Under the pieces are notes generated by a model. That model was not told the origin of the DNA. It did no database searches and was given only the letters and a program-made list of their open reading frames with translations. A program made the position numbers and the translations under genes. Below are positions 1 through 6,723 of a DNA stretch of 34,228 nt, one piece after another. Source of the stretch: an uncultured Chloroflexota bacterium (GTDB taxonomy: Bacteria; Chloroflexota; UBA11872; UBA12225); assembly GCA_902805635.1 (NCBI GenBank), contig CADCTC010000253.1, forward strand, positions 1-34,228, given 5' to 3'. Every line of letters starts with the position of its first letter. The first letter of the stretch is position 1.

Positions 1-1
1 C

Positions 2-760
2 GACGCCTTCTGGAAGAGCCTGGGTACCACCGTCTGGTACGTCCTGCTGGTCATCCCCGCCGAAATGGTCATCGGACTAGCCGTGGCTTACCTGCTGTTC
101 CAGCCCATCCGTGGCCGCACGCCCTACCGCACTGCGTATTTCTTGCCCCACATCACCAGCACCGCCGCCGCCGCGGTGGTGTGGCGCTGGATGTACAACC
201 AGCAGAACGGCCTGCTGAACGGAATACTTGAAATGCTGGGACAGCCACGCAGCTTGTGGTTGAACGAATCCACCGGCGTCCTCAAGCTCCTGCTGGGCCC
301 AGCGGGCGCTGCCTTGCCGGACTGGCTTGGTGGGCCCAGCCTGGCGATGGTGTCTGTGGCGGTGATGTCGGTGTGGTCCTACATCGGCTTCTACGTCGTC
401 ATCTATCTCGCGGGGCTGGGCAACATTTCTAAAGACCTGTATGAAGCCGCGCGCATCGACGGCGCGGGCGAGTGGCAGGTCTTCCGGCGTATCACGCTGC
501 CCATGCTGTCCCCCACCACCTTCTTCCTAGTCATCGTCGGCACCATCGGCGCCATGCAGGCATTCAACCAGATCTACGTCATGACCGGCGGCGGGCCGCT
601 GGACACCACGCGTACGGTAACCATGCTGGTGTTCAAGACCTTCTATCAGCAGACCCGCGTCGGGTACGGCTCGGCCATGGCGTTCCTGCTCGCGCTGTTC
701 ATCGTCGCGCTGACGGTTGTGAACTTCCGCTTCCTTGGCCGACGGGTCCATTACGATTGA
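2..760 (+). CDS. Carbohydrate ABC transporter permease, MalF/UgpA type (5' truncated)
   Basis: Inner-membrane permease subunit of a CUT1-family ATP-binding-cassette sugar importer. The frame is open from base 2, so the gene begins before the window; the first visible internal ATG (base 65) is not the real start, because in-frame hydrophobic sequence continues upstream of it. Several membrane segments are visible, and the cytoplasmic EAA loop that docks on the ATPase is clear (EAARIDGAGEWQVFRRITLP, about bases 443-502). The chain ends in a short basic tail. It is followed 110 bases later by the second permease and then by a binding protein, the usual permease-permease order of a CUT1 operon. 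No ATPase gene is in view; such systems often share a distant MsmK/UgpC-type ATPase. The sugar cannot be told from sequence. Confidence 0.93.
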   Translation, partial: DAFWKSLGTTVWYVLLVIPAEMVIGLAVAYLLFQPIRGRTPYRTAYFLPHITSTAAAAVVWRWMYNQQNGLLNGILEMLGQPRSLWLNESTGVLKLLLGPAGAALPDWLGGPSLAMVSVAVMSVWSYIGFYVVIYLAGLGNISKDLYEAARIDGAGEWQVFRRITLPMLSPTTFFLVIVGTIGAMQAFNQIYVMTGGGPLDTTRTVTMLVFKTFYQQTRVGYGSAMAFLLALFIVALTVVNFRFLGRRVHYD

Positions 761-870
761 ACGGTGCAATGGGGCGTTTTCGGACGCGTGCGCGGGAGTG
801 GCCGCACGCTAGCCGCCTGCGTGCGCCATTAACCGCCAGGTAACGCAGCGCAGGTAGGATCGGAGGCGTC

Positions 871-1854
871 ATGGCCCAGGTCGCGGAAGCTCCGCTTATC
901 CCGGTAGAAACGGTCAGCCCTGGTGCTGCCGGGCCTACCGGTGGCCCGGTCACGCCTGCGCCGTCGGCAGTGCTCGCAGCCGGAGGTGCGCCTGTCCGCA
1001 ATGTTGCCGTGCAGGCCACCAGTCAGACCCACCGCTCGGTCCTGACTCGCGCCGTCATCCATGCGGTGCTACTTACCGGCGCACTCCTGTCGTTCTTCCC
1101 CTTCTACTGGATGATTGCCACGTCGCTCAAGACCAACAGCGAGGCGATCGCATTCCCACCTACCTTCATCCCGCGAGAGTTCCACCCGGAGAACTACGCT
1201 ATTGCCTGGGCGGCGGCGCCCTTCGCGCGCTACTTCACCAACACCGCCATCGTCGCGGTCTGCTGGGTGACCGGCGTGGTGATTGTCTCCGCACTGGCGG
1301 CGTACGCGTTCGCGCGCATGGAGTTCGCCGGCAAGAACGTGGTGTTCGGCGCCATGCTGGCCACCATGATGATCCCCTCGGACGTCACGCTGATCCCCAA
1401 CTTCATCATCGTCACCAAGTGGCTGGGCTGGTACAACACCTACCAGGCGCAGTTCATCCTCGCCATCGGGAACGTCTTCGCCATCTTCCTGCTGCGCCAG
1501 TTCTTCATGAGCATCCCCAAGGAGCTCGAGGAGGCCGCCCTGATCGACGGCTGCTCGCGCTTCCGCTTTTTATGGGCCATCCTGCTGCCGCTGTCCATTC
1601 CTGCGGTGATCACCGTGGCACTGATGAACTTCCTGTCGGCATGGAACTCGTTCCTCTGGCCGCTGCTCGTCACCAGTAGCGCGGAGATGCGGCCCATCCA
1701 GCTCGGCCTGATCGTATTCCAGTCTGAAGCCGGCGGCCGCTACGCGGAGCTGATGGCGGCGTCCACGCTGGTGATCTTTCCAACCGTGGTGATGTTCCTG
1801 GTGGCGCAGAAGTACTTCGTGGAGGGCATCGCCAGGACGGGTCTAAAAGGCTAA
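871..1854 (+). CDS. Carbohydrate ABC transporter permease, MalG/UgpE type
   Basis: Second permease subunit of the CUT1 sugar importer, 327 residues. ATG 871 is preceded by GGAGG at 862-866. The first roughly 60 residues are Ala/Pro/Val-rich and unlike the family; the conserved body starts near the first membrane helix (LLTGALLSFFPFYWMIATSL). The family 'FIPREFHPENY' region follows that helix, and the EAA loop reads EEAALIDGCSRFRFLWAILL. The N-terminal extension makes the protein longer than the usual 270-290 residues, so a later start is possible, but the ribosome-binding site supports 871. It should form a heterodimer with the upstream permease. Family assignment is firm; the substrate is unknown. 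Confidence 0.94.
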   Translation: MAQVAEAPLIPVETVSPGAAGPTGGPVTPAPSAVLAAGGAPVRNVAVQATSQTHRSVLTRAVIHAVLLTGALLSFFPFYWMIATSLKTNSEAIAFPPTFIPREFHPENYAIAWAAAPFARYFTNTAIVAVCWVTGVVIVSALAAYAFARMEFAGKNVVFGAMLATMMIPSDVTLIPNFIIVTKWLGWYNTYQAQFILAIGNVFAIFLLRQFFMSIPKELEEAALIDGCSRFRFLWAILLPLSIPAVITVALMNFLSAWNSFLWPLLVTSSAEMRPIQLGLIVFQSEAGGRYAELMAASTLVIFPTVVMFLVAQKYFVEGIARTGLKG

Positions 1855-1913
1855 TACATGGCGCAGGCCCCGCCCTAACTGGCAGCGTCTCAGCGGCAGC
1901 AGAGTGATGGTGA

Positions 1914-1925
1914 GGGAACGTTCCC
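1914..1925. promoter_or_regulatory. LacI-family operator-like palindrome
   Basis: GGGAACGTTCCC is a perfect 12-base palindrome with a central CG, the form typical of operators bound by LacI/GalR-family sugar regulators. It lies in the 120-base gap between the second permease and the binding protein, 50 bases before the ATG. This suggests sugar-responsive control of the binding protein, perhaps from its own promoter. No regulator gene is visible in the window. The palindrome is seen; its function is inferred. Confidence 0.5.
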
Positions 1926-1974
1926 GCGGCGCAGACGCGCGGCGGGCAAGCACAAGCAAGGAGTAGAGACAGAG

Positions 1975-3339
1975 ATGGCAGTTTCACGGCGTAAGTTCAT
2001 GACCACCACGGCGTCCGGCGCGGGCGCGCTGGCGGTGCTGCCCGCGATGGCCGCGTGCGGTGCCGCCCAAAGCACCAGCGAGAGTACCGTGGGGCCCGTC
2101 AAGTTTGGCGATCCGGTGACGGTGACGTTCTGGCACACCCAGACAGCCGCCAACGCTACCGCGCTGGACGAAATGGTCTCCAGGTTCAACTCATCCAACG
2201 GCAAGAACATCACCCTCAAGAGCGAGTACCAGGGCAACTACACCCAGGTGTTCCAGAAGATCATGGCGGCCATCCAGGCCGGCAGCCCGCCCGACACCGC
2301 CGTGGCGTACGAGAGCATGGTGGCCGAGTACATGAAGGCCAACGCCTCCGTGAACCTGGACGACTACGCGCTCAAGGGCCCGCTGGCGCTCACCAAGGAT
2401 GACCTGGCGGACATCTTTCCGCAGTACCTGGACGCCAACAAGTACGACGCCTTCAACGGCAAGCTGCTCTCGTACCCCTTCACCAAGAGCCTGGCAGTCA
2501 ACTATTACAACGAAGACGTCATGCGCGGCGCCGGCATGAGCAAGTTCTCCGGTGTGAGCATGGACGAGTTCAAGAAGGCCGTGGCCACCCTCACCAAGAA
2601 GGACGGCGGCCGGACCACGCTCTACGGCACGCACATCACCAACGACGCGTCCTATATTGATGCCTTGATCTACGCCAACGGCGGCGAGCTCCTCAACAAG
2701 GAAAAGACCAAGGTCCGCTTCAACGAGGACCCCGCGGTCCAGGTGTTCGACATGTGGGGGCAGTTCGCCAAGGACGGCATGGGCTACACCGCCAACGGGT
2801 TCGAGTGGCAGTCCGACTTCGGCGCTGCCAAGGTCGCGCAGGCGCAGCAGTCCAGCACCGGCTACACCTTCGTCCGTGATGAGGTGAACAAGGCATCCAA
2901 GAACAAGTGGGGCATCGGCCTGATCCCCCAGAAGGACACCGCCAAGCCGGCCACCGTCATGTTTGGCGGCAACATCACCGTGCTCAAGTCCCCCAAGGGC
3001 CAGGAGCTGCGCCAGGCGGGCGCGTGGGAGTGGATCAAGTTCTTCACCAACAAGGAGAACACCGCCACGTTTGCGGTCAAGTCCAGCTACATGCCGCTGC
3101 GCAAGTCGGCGGCAGACAACGCGGAGATCAAGCAGATGTGGCAGGCCAACCCGCAGGCCAAGCAGGCGTTTGACCTGACCCAGTACGCCAGGCCAGAGCC
3201 CAACATCACCGCCTGGCAGGACATCCGCACCGTCCTCCAGGACGCACTCGTCGCCGTTACCACCGGTAAGATGACCGCCAAGCAGGCCCTGGACCAGGCT
3301 GCCCAGCAGGCCAACAAGCTCATCGACGAGAAGCGCTAG
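1975..3339 (+). CDS. Extracellular sugar-binding lipoprotein (ABC transporter, family 1)
   Basis: Substrate-binding component of the CUT1 importer encoded upstream, 454 residues. The N-terminus carries a twin-arginine motif (SRRKFM, residues 4-9), a hydrophobic stretch and a lipobox ending AMAAC, so it is probably exported folded by Tat and anchored as a lipoprotein. The mature part has the UgpB/MalE-like pattern: VTVTFWHTQT near the start, a QAGSPPDTAVAYESM segment, and FGGNITVLKSP late in the chain. Start ATG 1975 has AAGGAG at 1958-1963. A hairpin terminator follows 20 bases after the stop, closing the operon. Oligosaccharide or glycerol-phosphate-type substrates are typical; the actual ligand is not deducible. 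Confidence 0.94.
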   Translation: MAVSRRKFMTTTASGAGALAVLPAMAACGAAQSTSESTVGPVKFGDPVTVTFWHTQTAANATALDEMVSRFNSSNGKNITLKSEYQGNYTQVFQKIMAAIQAGSPPDTAVAYESMVAEYMKANASVNLDDYALKGPLALTKDDLADIFPQYLDANKYDAFNGKLLSYPFTKSLAVNYYNEDVMRGAGMSKFSGVSMDEFKKAVATLTKKDGGRTTLYGTHITNDASYIDALIYANGGELLNKEKTKVRFNEDPAVQVFDMWGQFAKDGMGYTANGFEWQSDFGAAKVAQAQQSSTGYTFVRDEVNKASKNKWGIGLIPQKDTAKPATVMFGGNITVLKSPKGQELRQAGAWEWIKFFTNKENTATFAVKSSYMPLRKSAADNAEIKQMWQANPQAKQAFDLTQYARPEPNITAWQDIRTVLQDALVAVTTGKMTAKQALDQAAQQANKLIDEKR

Positions 3340-3360
3340 CCCCGTCCGCCCACGGTCCTC

Positions 3361-3396
3361 AGCCCCCGCCCCCTACCCAGGGAGCGGGGGCTTTGT
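3361..3396 (+). terminator. Rho-independent terminator of the sugar ABC operon
   Basis: AGCCCCCGC (3361-3369) pairs perfectly with GCGGGGGCT (3384-3392) across a 14-base loop, followed by a short T-containing tail (TTTGT). It lies 21 bases after the binding-protein stop codon. Confidence 0.75.
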
Positions 3397-3431
3397 GATT
3401 CCACGGCTTCCCCGTCTGCCCGCCGCGGCGC

Positions 3432-3568
3432 TAGAGTACCCGTGCGGTCGCGCACAGGAACGCGACCGCGGAGGACCTGGTAGCCAAGGGGAGGAGAGGA
3501 CCCGCGGCTGCGTGTGCCCACCGTGCCGGAGACACGGGAGGAGGATGCCGAAAGTCTGAGACGCCGCC
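3432..3568 (+). promoter_or_regulatory. Structured 5' leader of the 3D-domain gene (possible riboswitch)
   Basis: This 229-base intergenic region holds, after the terminator, a TAGAGT element (3432-3437) that could be a -10 box. Then come a perfect 9-base-pair hairpin (3444-3452 with 3461-3469, loop CACAGGAA), a purine-rich stretch, and a second small hairpin (CCGTG 3521-3525 with CACGG 3533-3537). Cell-wall 3D/Rpf-type genes in other bacteria are often controlled by c-di-AMP (ydaO) riboswitches. I could not match the conserved ydaO blocks here, so no class is assigned. Structure is seen; regulation is inferred. Confidence 0.35.
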
Positions 3569-5152
3569 TTGCGAGCTAGATACGCCCATTCCACGACCGC
3601 CTACGCGGCCGCGTACCGGCGCCTTGCGCTCTTCCCCGTAGCCACGTCCGTGGCCGCCCCCGCGGTCACCATGCGCGGCCCGGGCGGGTTTGCCGGCGCC
3701 GTGCGTGACCTGCTGCCGCTGCCCGGCGCAGATCCGTCCCGCTCTCTTGCACTGAACGCGCCGTTCTGGGCGCTGGTTTCGCTCACCCTGGCCTTCATTC
3801 TGCTGTGGAGCACCACCTTCGGCCAGCTCGGCGCCGGCCCTGCCGGACCGGTCGTGCTCGCGCCACCCGCGCCGCTCGCAGTTATTGCCGAGCGGGCCGC
3901 TTACGCGGCCGAGCTGGTGCGCCGCACCGCCGCCGCCTTTCCACAGGCCCAGAGCGTCATCCTGGTGCGGCTGCCCGGCCAGCGCGGCAGCTGGACGCTG
4001 GTGGAAGTAGACGGCCACACCATCTACAGTCGCGACCCCGCGCAGGTGGAGGCGGCACTCGCCGCCGCCGGCTTCCGCCTGGACGAAGGCGATCGCGTGG
4101 TGGCGCTGCCCAACACGGGCCGGCGCCTTGTCCAGCGCGCGCTGCCGTTCTCCGTGCTGGACGGCGGCGTGCCATTCAGCCACCGCGCCGCCGCTGATAC
4201 TGTGGGCGAGGCGCTCGCTGCCATCGGCGTCGATCTGCGCACCGCCGACATCGTGCAGCCGTCGCAGGAATCGCCGCTCCTGCCTGGACTGCGCATCTCG
4301 GTGCTGCGCGCGGCGCCGGTGTCCATCGCCGGGCTCGACCTCCAGCTCGATACCCGCACCCGCGCCGCCACCGTCGAAGACCTGCTCGTCGAGGCGGGCG
4401 TCCCCGTCGGTCCGCTGGACCGCGTCGAGCCCGCCCTTGAGGCCGCCGTACCCGCCTGGGGCACGGTGCGCGTGGTGCGCGTGCGCGAGGAAGAAGCGCG
4501 TGACGTGCAGCCCGTGCCCTTCCAGGTGCGTCTCCAATACTCCGGTGACCTCGCTCCCGGCGCGCGCTACCGCCTCCGCGCCGGCGAGCCCGGCCTGCTG
4601 GAACGCATCGTCAAGATCGTATTCGAGGACGAGGTGGAGGTGCGCCGTCTGCCGCTGCTGGAGCGCATGCTGCGCGACGTCGTGGACGAGGTCGTGATGG
4701 CCGCTCGCCCCGGCGCCGCCGCAGTGCCATCCCTGCCGCAGATCGCGCTCCCGTCCATCCCCGTGCCGAGCGTCCCCGTCGTACCGGCCGTGCCCGCCGT
4801 GCCCGCCGTACCGGTCGTGCCCGCGTCGCCTATCCCGGACATGGCCGTCAAGCGCATGCTGACCATGGTCGCCACCGCCTATGACCCCGGACCGATCAGT
4901 ACCGGCAAGTCACCAGGCCACCCGGCATACGGCATCACCGCTACCGGCATGCGCGCCGCCTACGGCGTCGTCGCGGTGGACCCGCGCGTCATCCCGCTCT
5001 ACTCCCGCCTTTACATCCCTGGCTACGGCTACGCCGTCGCCGGCGACACCGGCGGCGACATCAAGGGCAATCGCATCGACCTCTTCTATCCGACCTATAG
5101 CCAGGCCATCGCGTTTGGTCGCCGCACCGTACCGGTATACATCTTGGAGTGA
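3569..5152 (+). CDS. Membrane-anchored 3D/G5-domain cell-wall protein (YabE/RpfB-like)
   Basis: Probable peptidoglycan-acting or peptidoglycan-binding surface protein, up to 527 residues. Order from the TTG start: basic N-terminus; one membrane anchor (about 66-84); ubiquitin-like DUF348 repeats (about 140-300); a G5 domain (about 308-378); a Val/Pro repeat linker (about 388-424); and a C-terminal 3D domain (about 430-527) with its three signature aspartates in VAVDP, DTGGDIKG and RIDLF. TTG 3569 is the first start after an in-frame TGA (3557). A GTG near residue 28 or ATG 3671 are alternatives, and none has a strong ribosome-binding site. The architecture and its position directly before rsmA match Bacillus yabE, which lies beside rnmV and ksgA. 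The stop overlaps the rsmA start (GTGA), implying coupling. The catalytic role is inferred from the 3D domain of MltA-like lytic enzymes. Confidence 0.85.
   Translation: MRARYAHSTTAYAAAYRRLALFPVATSVAAPAVTMRGPGGFAGAVRDLLPLPGADPSRSLALNAPFWALVSLTLAFILLWSTTFGQLGAGPAGPVVLAPPAPLAVIAERAAYAAELVRRTAAAFPQAQSVILVRLPGQRGSWTLVEVDGHTIYSRDPAQVEAALAAAGFRLDEGDRVVALPNTGRRLVQRALPFSVLDGGVPFSHRAAADTVGEALAAIGVDLRTADIVQPSQESPLLPGLRISVLRAAPVSIAGLDLQLDTRTRAATVEDLLVEAGVPVGPLDRVEPALEAAVPAWGTVRVVRVREEEARDVQPVPFQVRLQYSGDLAPGARYRLRAGEPGLLERIVKIVFEDEVEVRRLPLLERMLRDVVDEVVMAARPGAAAVPSLPQIALPSIPVPSVPVVPAVPAVPAVPVVPASPIPDMAVKRMLTMVATAYDPGPISTGKSPGHPAYGITATGMRAAYGVVAVDPRVIPLYSRLYIPGYGYAVAGDTGGDIKGNRIDLFYPTYSQAIAFGRRTVPVYILE
4781..4825 (+). 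repeat. Five tandem 9-base units encoding a Val-Pro linker
   Basis: Units GTACCGGCC, GTGCCCGCC, GTGCCCGCC, GTACCGGTC and GTGCCCGCG follow each other in frame and encode V-P-A/V repeats. They form the flexible wall-spanning linker between the G5 and 3D domains. Copy number may vary between strains by slippage. Confidence 0.85.
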
Positions 5153-6054
5153 CTATCGACCTTTCTCGGCGCAAGCACGTCGCAAACGTGCTCCACAACC
5201 ACGGCGTGCGGCTTACCAAGGCCATGGGCCAGCATCTGCTGGTGGACCGCACGGCCCTGGAGGAGATCTTGGGAGCGGCGGCCCTCACCGGAGAGGACGA
5301 AGTCCTGGAAGTCGGCCCCGGCGCCGGCGTGCTCACCGCCGAGCTCGCACAACGCGCTAAGCGAGTCGTGGCGGTTGAGCTCGATGCGCGCCTGGTCGGC
5401 GTGCTGCGCGAGACCGTGCAGTCGCCCAACGTGGAGATCGTCGAAGGCGACGCACTCGCCGTCGATCCTGCGCAACTGTTCGGGGGGCGGCCATACAAGC
5501 ACGTCGCCAACTTACCGTACGGCGTCGCCACCCCGCTCCTCCGCAAGCTGCTCTACGCCACGCCGGAACACCGTCCGTCACTCCTGGTCGTCATGGTCCA
5601 GCTCGAGGTCGCCCGGCGCATGGCCGCCCGACCCAACGACATGAACGTGCTCGCGGTCCAGGTCCAGCTCGTCGCCGACGTCGAGCTGCTCTTCGAGCTG
5701 CCGCCTGACGCATTCTTCCCGCCGCCGGCGGTCTCGTCCGCCGTGGTGCGGCTGCGGCCGCTGCCCGAGCGCCGCGTGCCTCTGCTCCCCACCGAGCAGC
5801 GCTTCTTTCAGACCGTCATGGCCGGCTTCTCCCAGAAGCGCAAGCAGCTCCACAATTCGCTTGGCTCGTTGGGAGTCGGCGTGGACCGCATCCAGCAGGC
5901 GCTGGAGAGCGCCTGCATCGTGTCCAGCCGGCGCGCCGAAACCCTTTCGCTCGAGGACTGGTCCCGCCTCTCGGCGGCTTTATGGATCGATGCTTCAGAC
6001 ACTGCTCAGACTGCTTCGAACGTGGAGGACTCCGTCCCTCCGGCGGGTCGCTAA
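5149..6054 (+). CDS. rsmA: 16S rRNA (adenine1518-N6/adenine1519-N6)-dimethyltransferase
   Basis: RsmA (KsgA) dimethylates two adjacent adenines in the 3' hairpin of 16S rRNA late in small-subunit assembly, using S-adenosylmethionine. The 301-residue protein shows GQHLL near residue 27, SAM motif I EVGPGAG (54-60), the acidic residues E77 and D101, the catalytic NLPY (121-124), and FFPPPAVSSAV further on. Start GTG 5149 overlaps the stop of the 3D-domain gene by four bases (GTGA), so the two are probably co-translated. The C-terminus runs slightly past the family norm. An 88-base gap containing a strong hairpin separates it from pth. Confidence 0.96.
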   Translation: MTIDLSRRKHVANVLHNHGVRLTKAMGQHLLVDRTALEEILGAAALTGEDEVLEVGPGAGVLTAELAQRAKRVVAVELDARLVGVLRETVQSPNVEIVEGDALAVDPAQLFGGRPYKHVANLPYGVATPLLRKLLYATPEHRPSLLVVMVQLEVARRMAARPNDMNVLAVQVQLVADVELLFELPPDAFFPPPAVSSAVVRLRPLPERRVPLLPTEQRFFQTVMAGFSQKRKQLHNSLGSLGVGVDRIQQALESACIVSSRRAETLSLEDWSRLSAALWIDASDTAQTASNVEDSVPPAGR

Positions 6055-6086
6055 CCCGGTAGACTCTGACTCGCACACGTCCGCGC

Positions 6087-6116
6087 AGGGCCGGTTCAGC
6101 CGAACCGGCCCTTCTT
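6087..6116 (+). terminator. Strong hairpin between rsmA and pth
   Basis: AGGGCCGGTTC (6087-6097) pairs perfectly with GAACCGGCCCT (6102-6112) around the tetraloop AGCC, followed by only TCTT. It may be an intrinsic terminator of the upstream unit or a leader hairpin of pth. A TAGACT element at 6060-6065, just upstream, could be a -10 box for pth-mfd. Confidence 0.55.
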
Positions 6117-6142
6117 GGCGTTTGCCGCACCAAGACACCACC

Positions 6143-6715
6143 GTGACACGAGCCATCGTTGGACTGGGCAACCCTGGCCCCCGCTACCGCCACACCCGCC
6201 ACAACGTCGGCTGGCACGTCGTCGATCGCCTCGCCGCGCGTTGGAACGCCGGCAAGCCGGTCAAGGCCCGCAACGCCGAGGTTAGCCGCGCCAGTGTGGG
6301 CGGCGAAACCGTGCTGCTGGTCAAGCCGCTCACCTACATGAACGACAGCGGTAAAGCGGTGCGCGCGCTGGTCGAGAAAGACGGCGTCCGGCTGGAGGAC
6401 CTTGTCGTCGTCTATGACGACCTGGACCTGGCGTTCGGCAAGCTGCGCCTGCGCGCCGGGGGCAGCTCCGGCGGGCACAACGGCATCAAGTCCATCCAGG
6501 AACACGTGACCGGCAAGCCTGGCGACTTTGGGCGCGTCAAGATCGGCATCGGCCGGCCGCCCTCCGGCGTCGATCCCATAGATCACGTGCTCAAGCCATT
6601 CACGCCGGACGAGCGCCCGGTGATGGAAGACACACTGGAGCGAGCCTGCACCGCCGTGGAGCGCTTCCTCCAGGACGGCATCGAAGCCGCCATGAACGAG
6701 TTCAACGGAAAATAG
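6143..6715 (+). CDS. pth: Peptidyl-tRNA hydrolase
   Basis: Hydrolyses the ester bond of peptidyl-tRNAs dropped from stalled ribosomes, recycling tRNA. From GTG 6143 the protein is 190 residues, the normal Pth length; the frame is open further upstream, but that part has no family similarity and crosses the rsmA end. The conserved core is complete: GLGNPGPRY (7-15, with N10), catalytic H20 in TRHNVG, N67 in PLTYMNDSG, D93 in VYDDLDL, and GGHNGIKS (110-117). The stop is 8 bases before mfd, so the two form one transcription unit. A pth-mfd pairing is also seen in Firmicutes. Confidence 0.96.
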   Translation: MTRAIVGLGNPGPRYRHTRHNVGWHVVDRLAARWNAGKPVKARNAEVSRASVGGETVLLVKPLTYMNDSGKAVRALVEKDGVRLEDLVVVYDDLDLAFGKLRLRAGGSSGGHNGIKSIQEHVTGKPGDFGRVKIGIGRPPSGVDPIDHVLKPFTPDERPVMEDTLERACTAVERFLQDGIEAAMNEFNGK

Positions 6716-6723
6716 TCGCACCC

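Noticed and set aside
3432..3568. Naming the leader a c-di-AMP or c-di-GMP riboswitch.
   Set aside because: Only a short resemblance (GCGCACAGG) to c-di-GMP-I and gene context for c-di-AMP; the conserved core blocks of either class are missing or wrongly spaced.
3431..4537. A 368-codon minus-strand open frame opposite the 3D-domain gene.
   Set aside because: Low-complexity Gly/His/Arg composition and no recognisable domain, whereas the plus strand encodes G5 and 3D domains.
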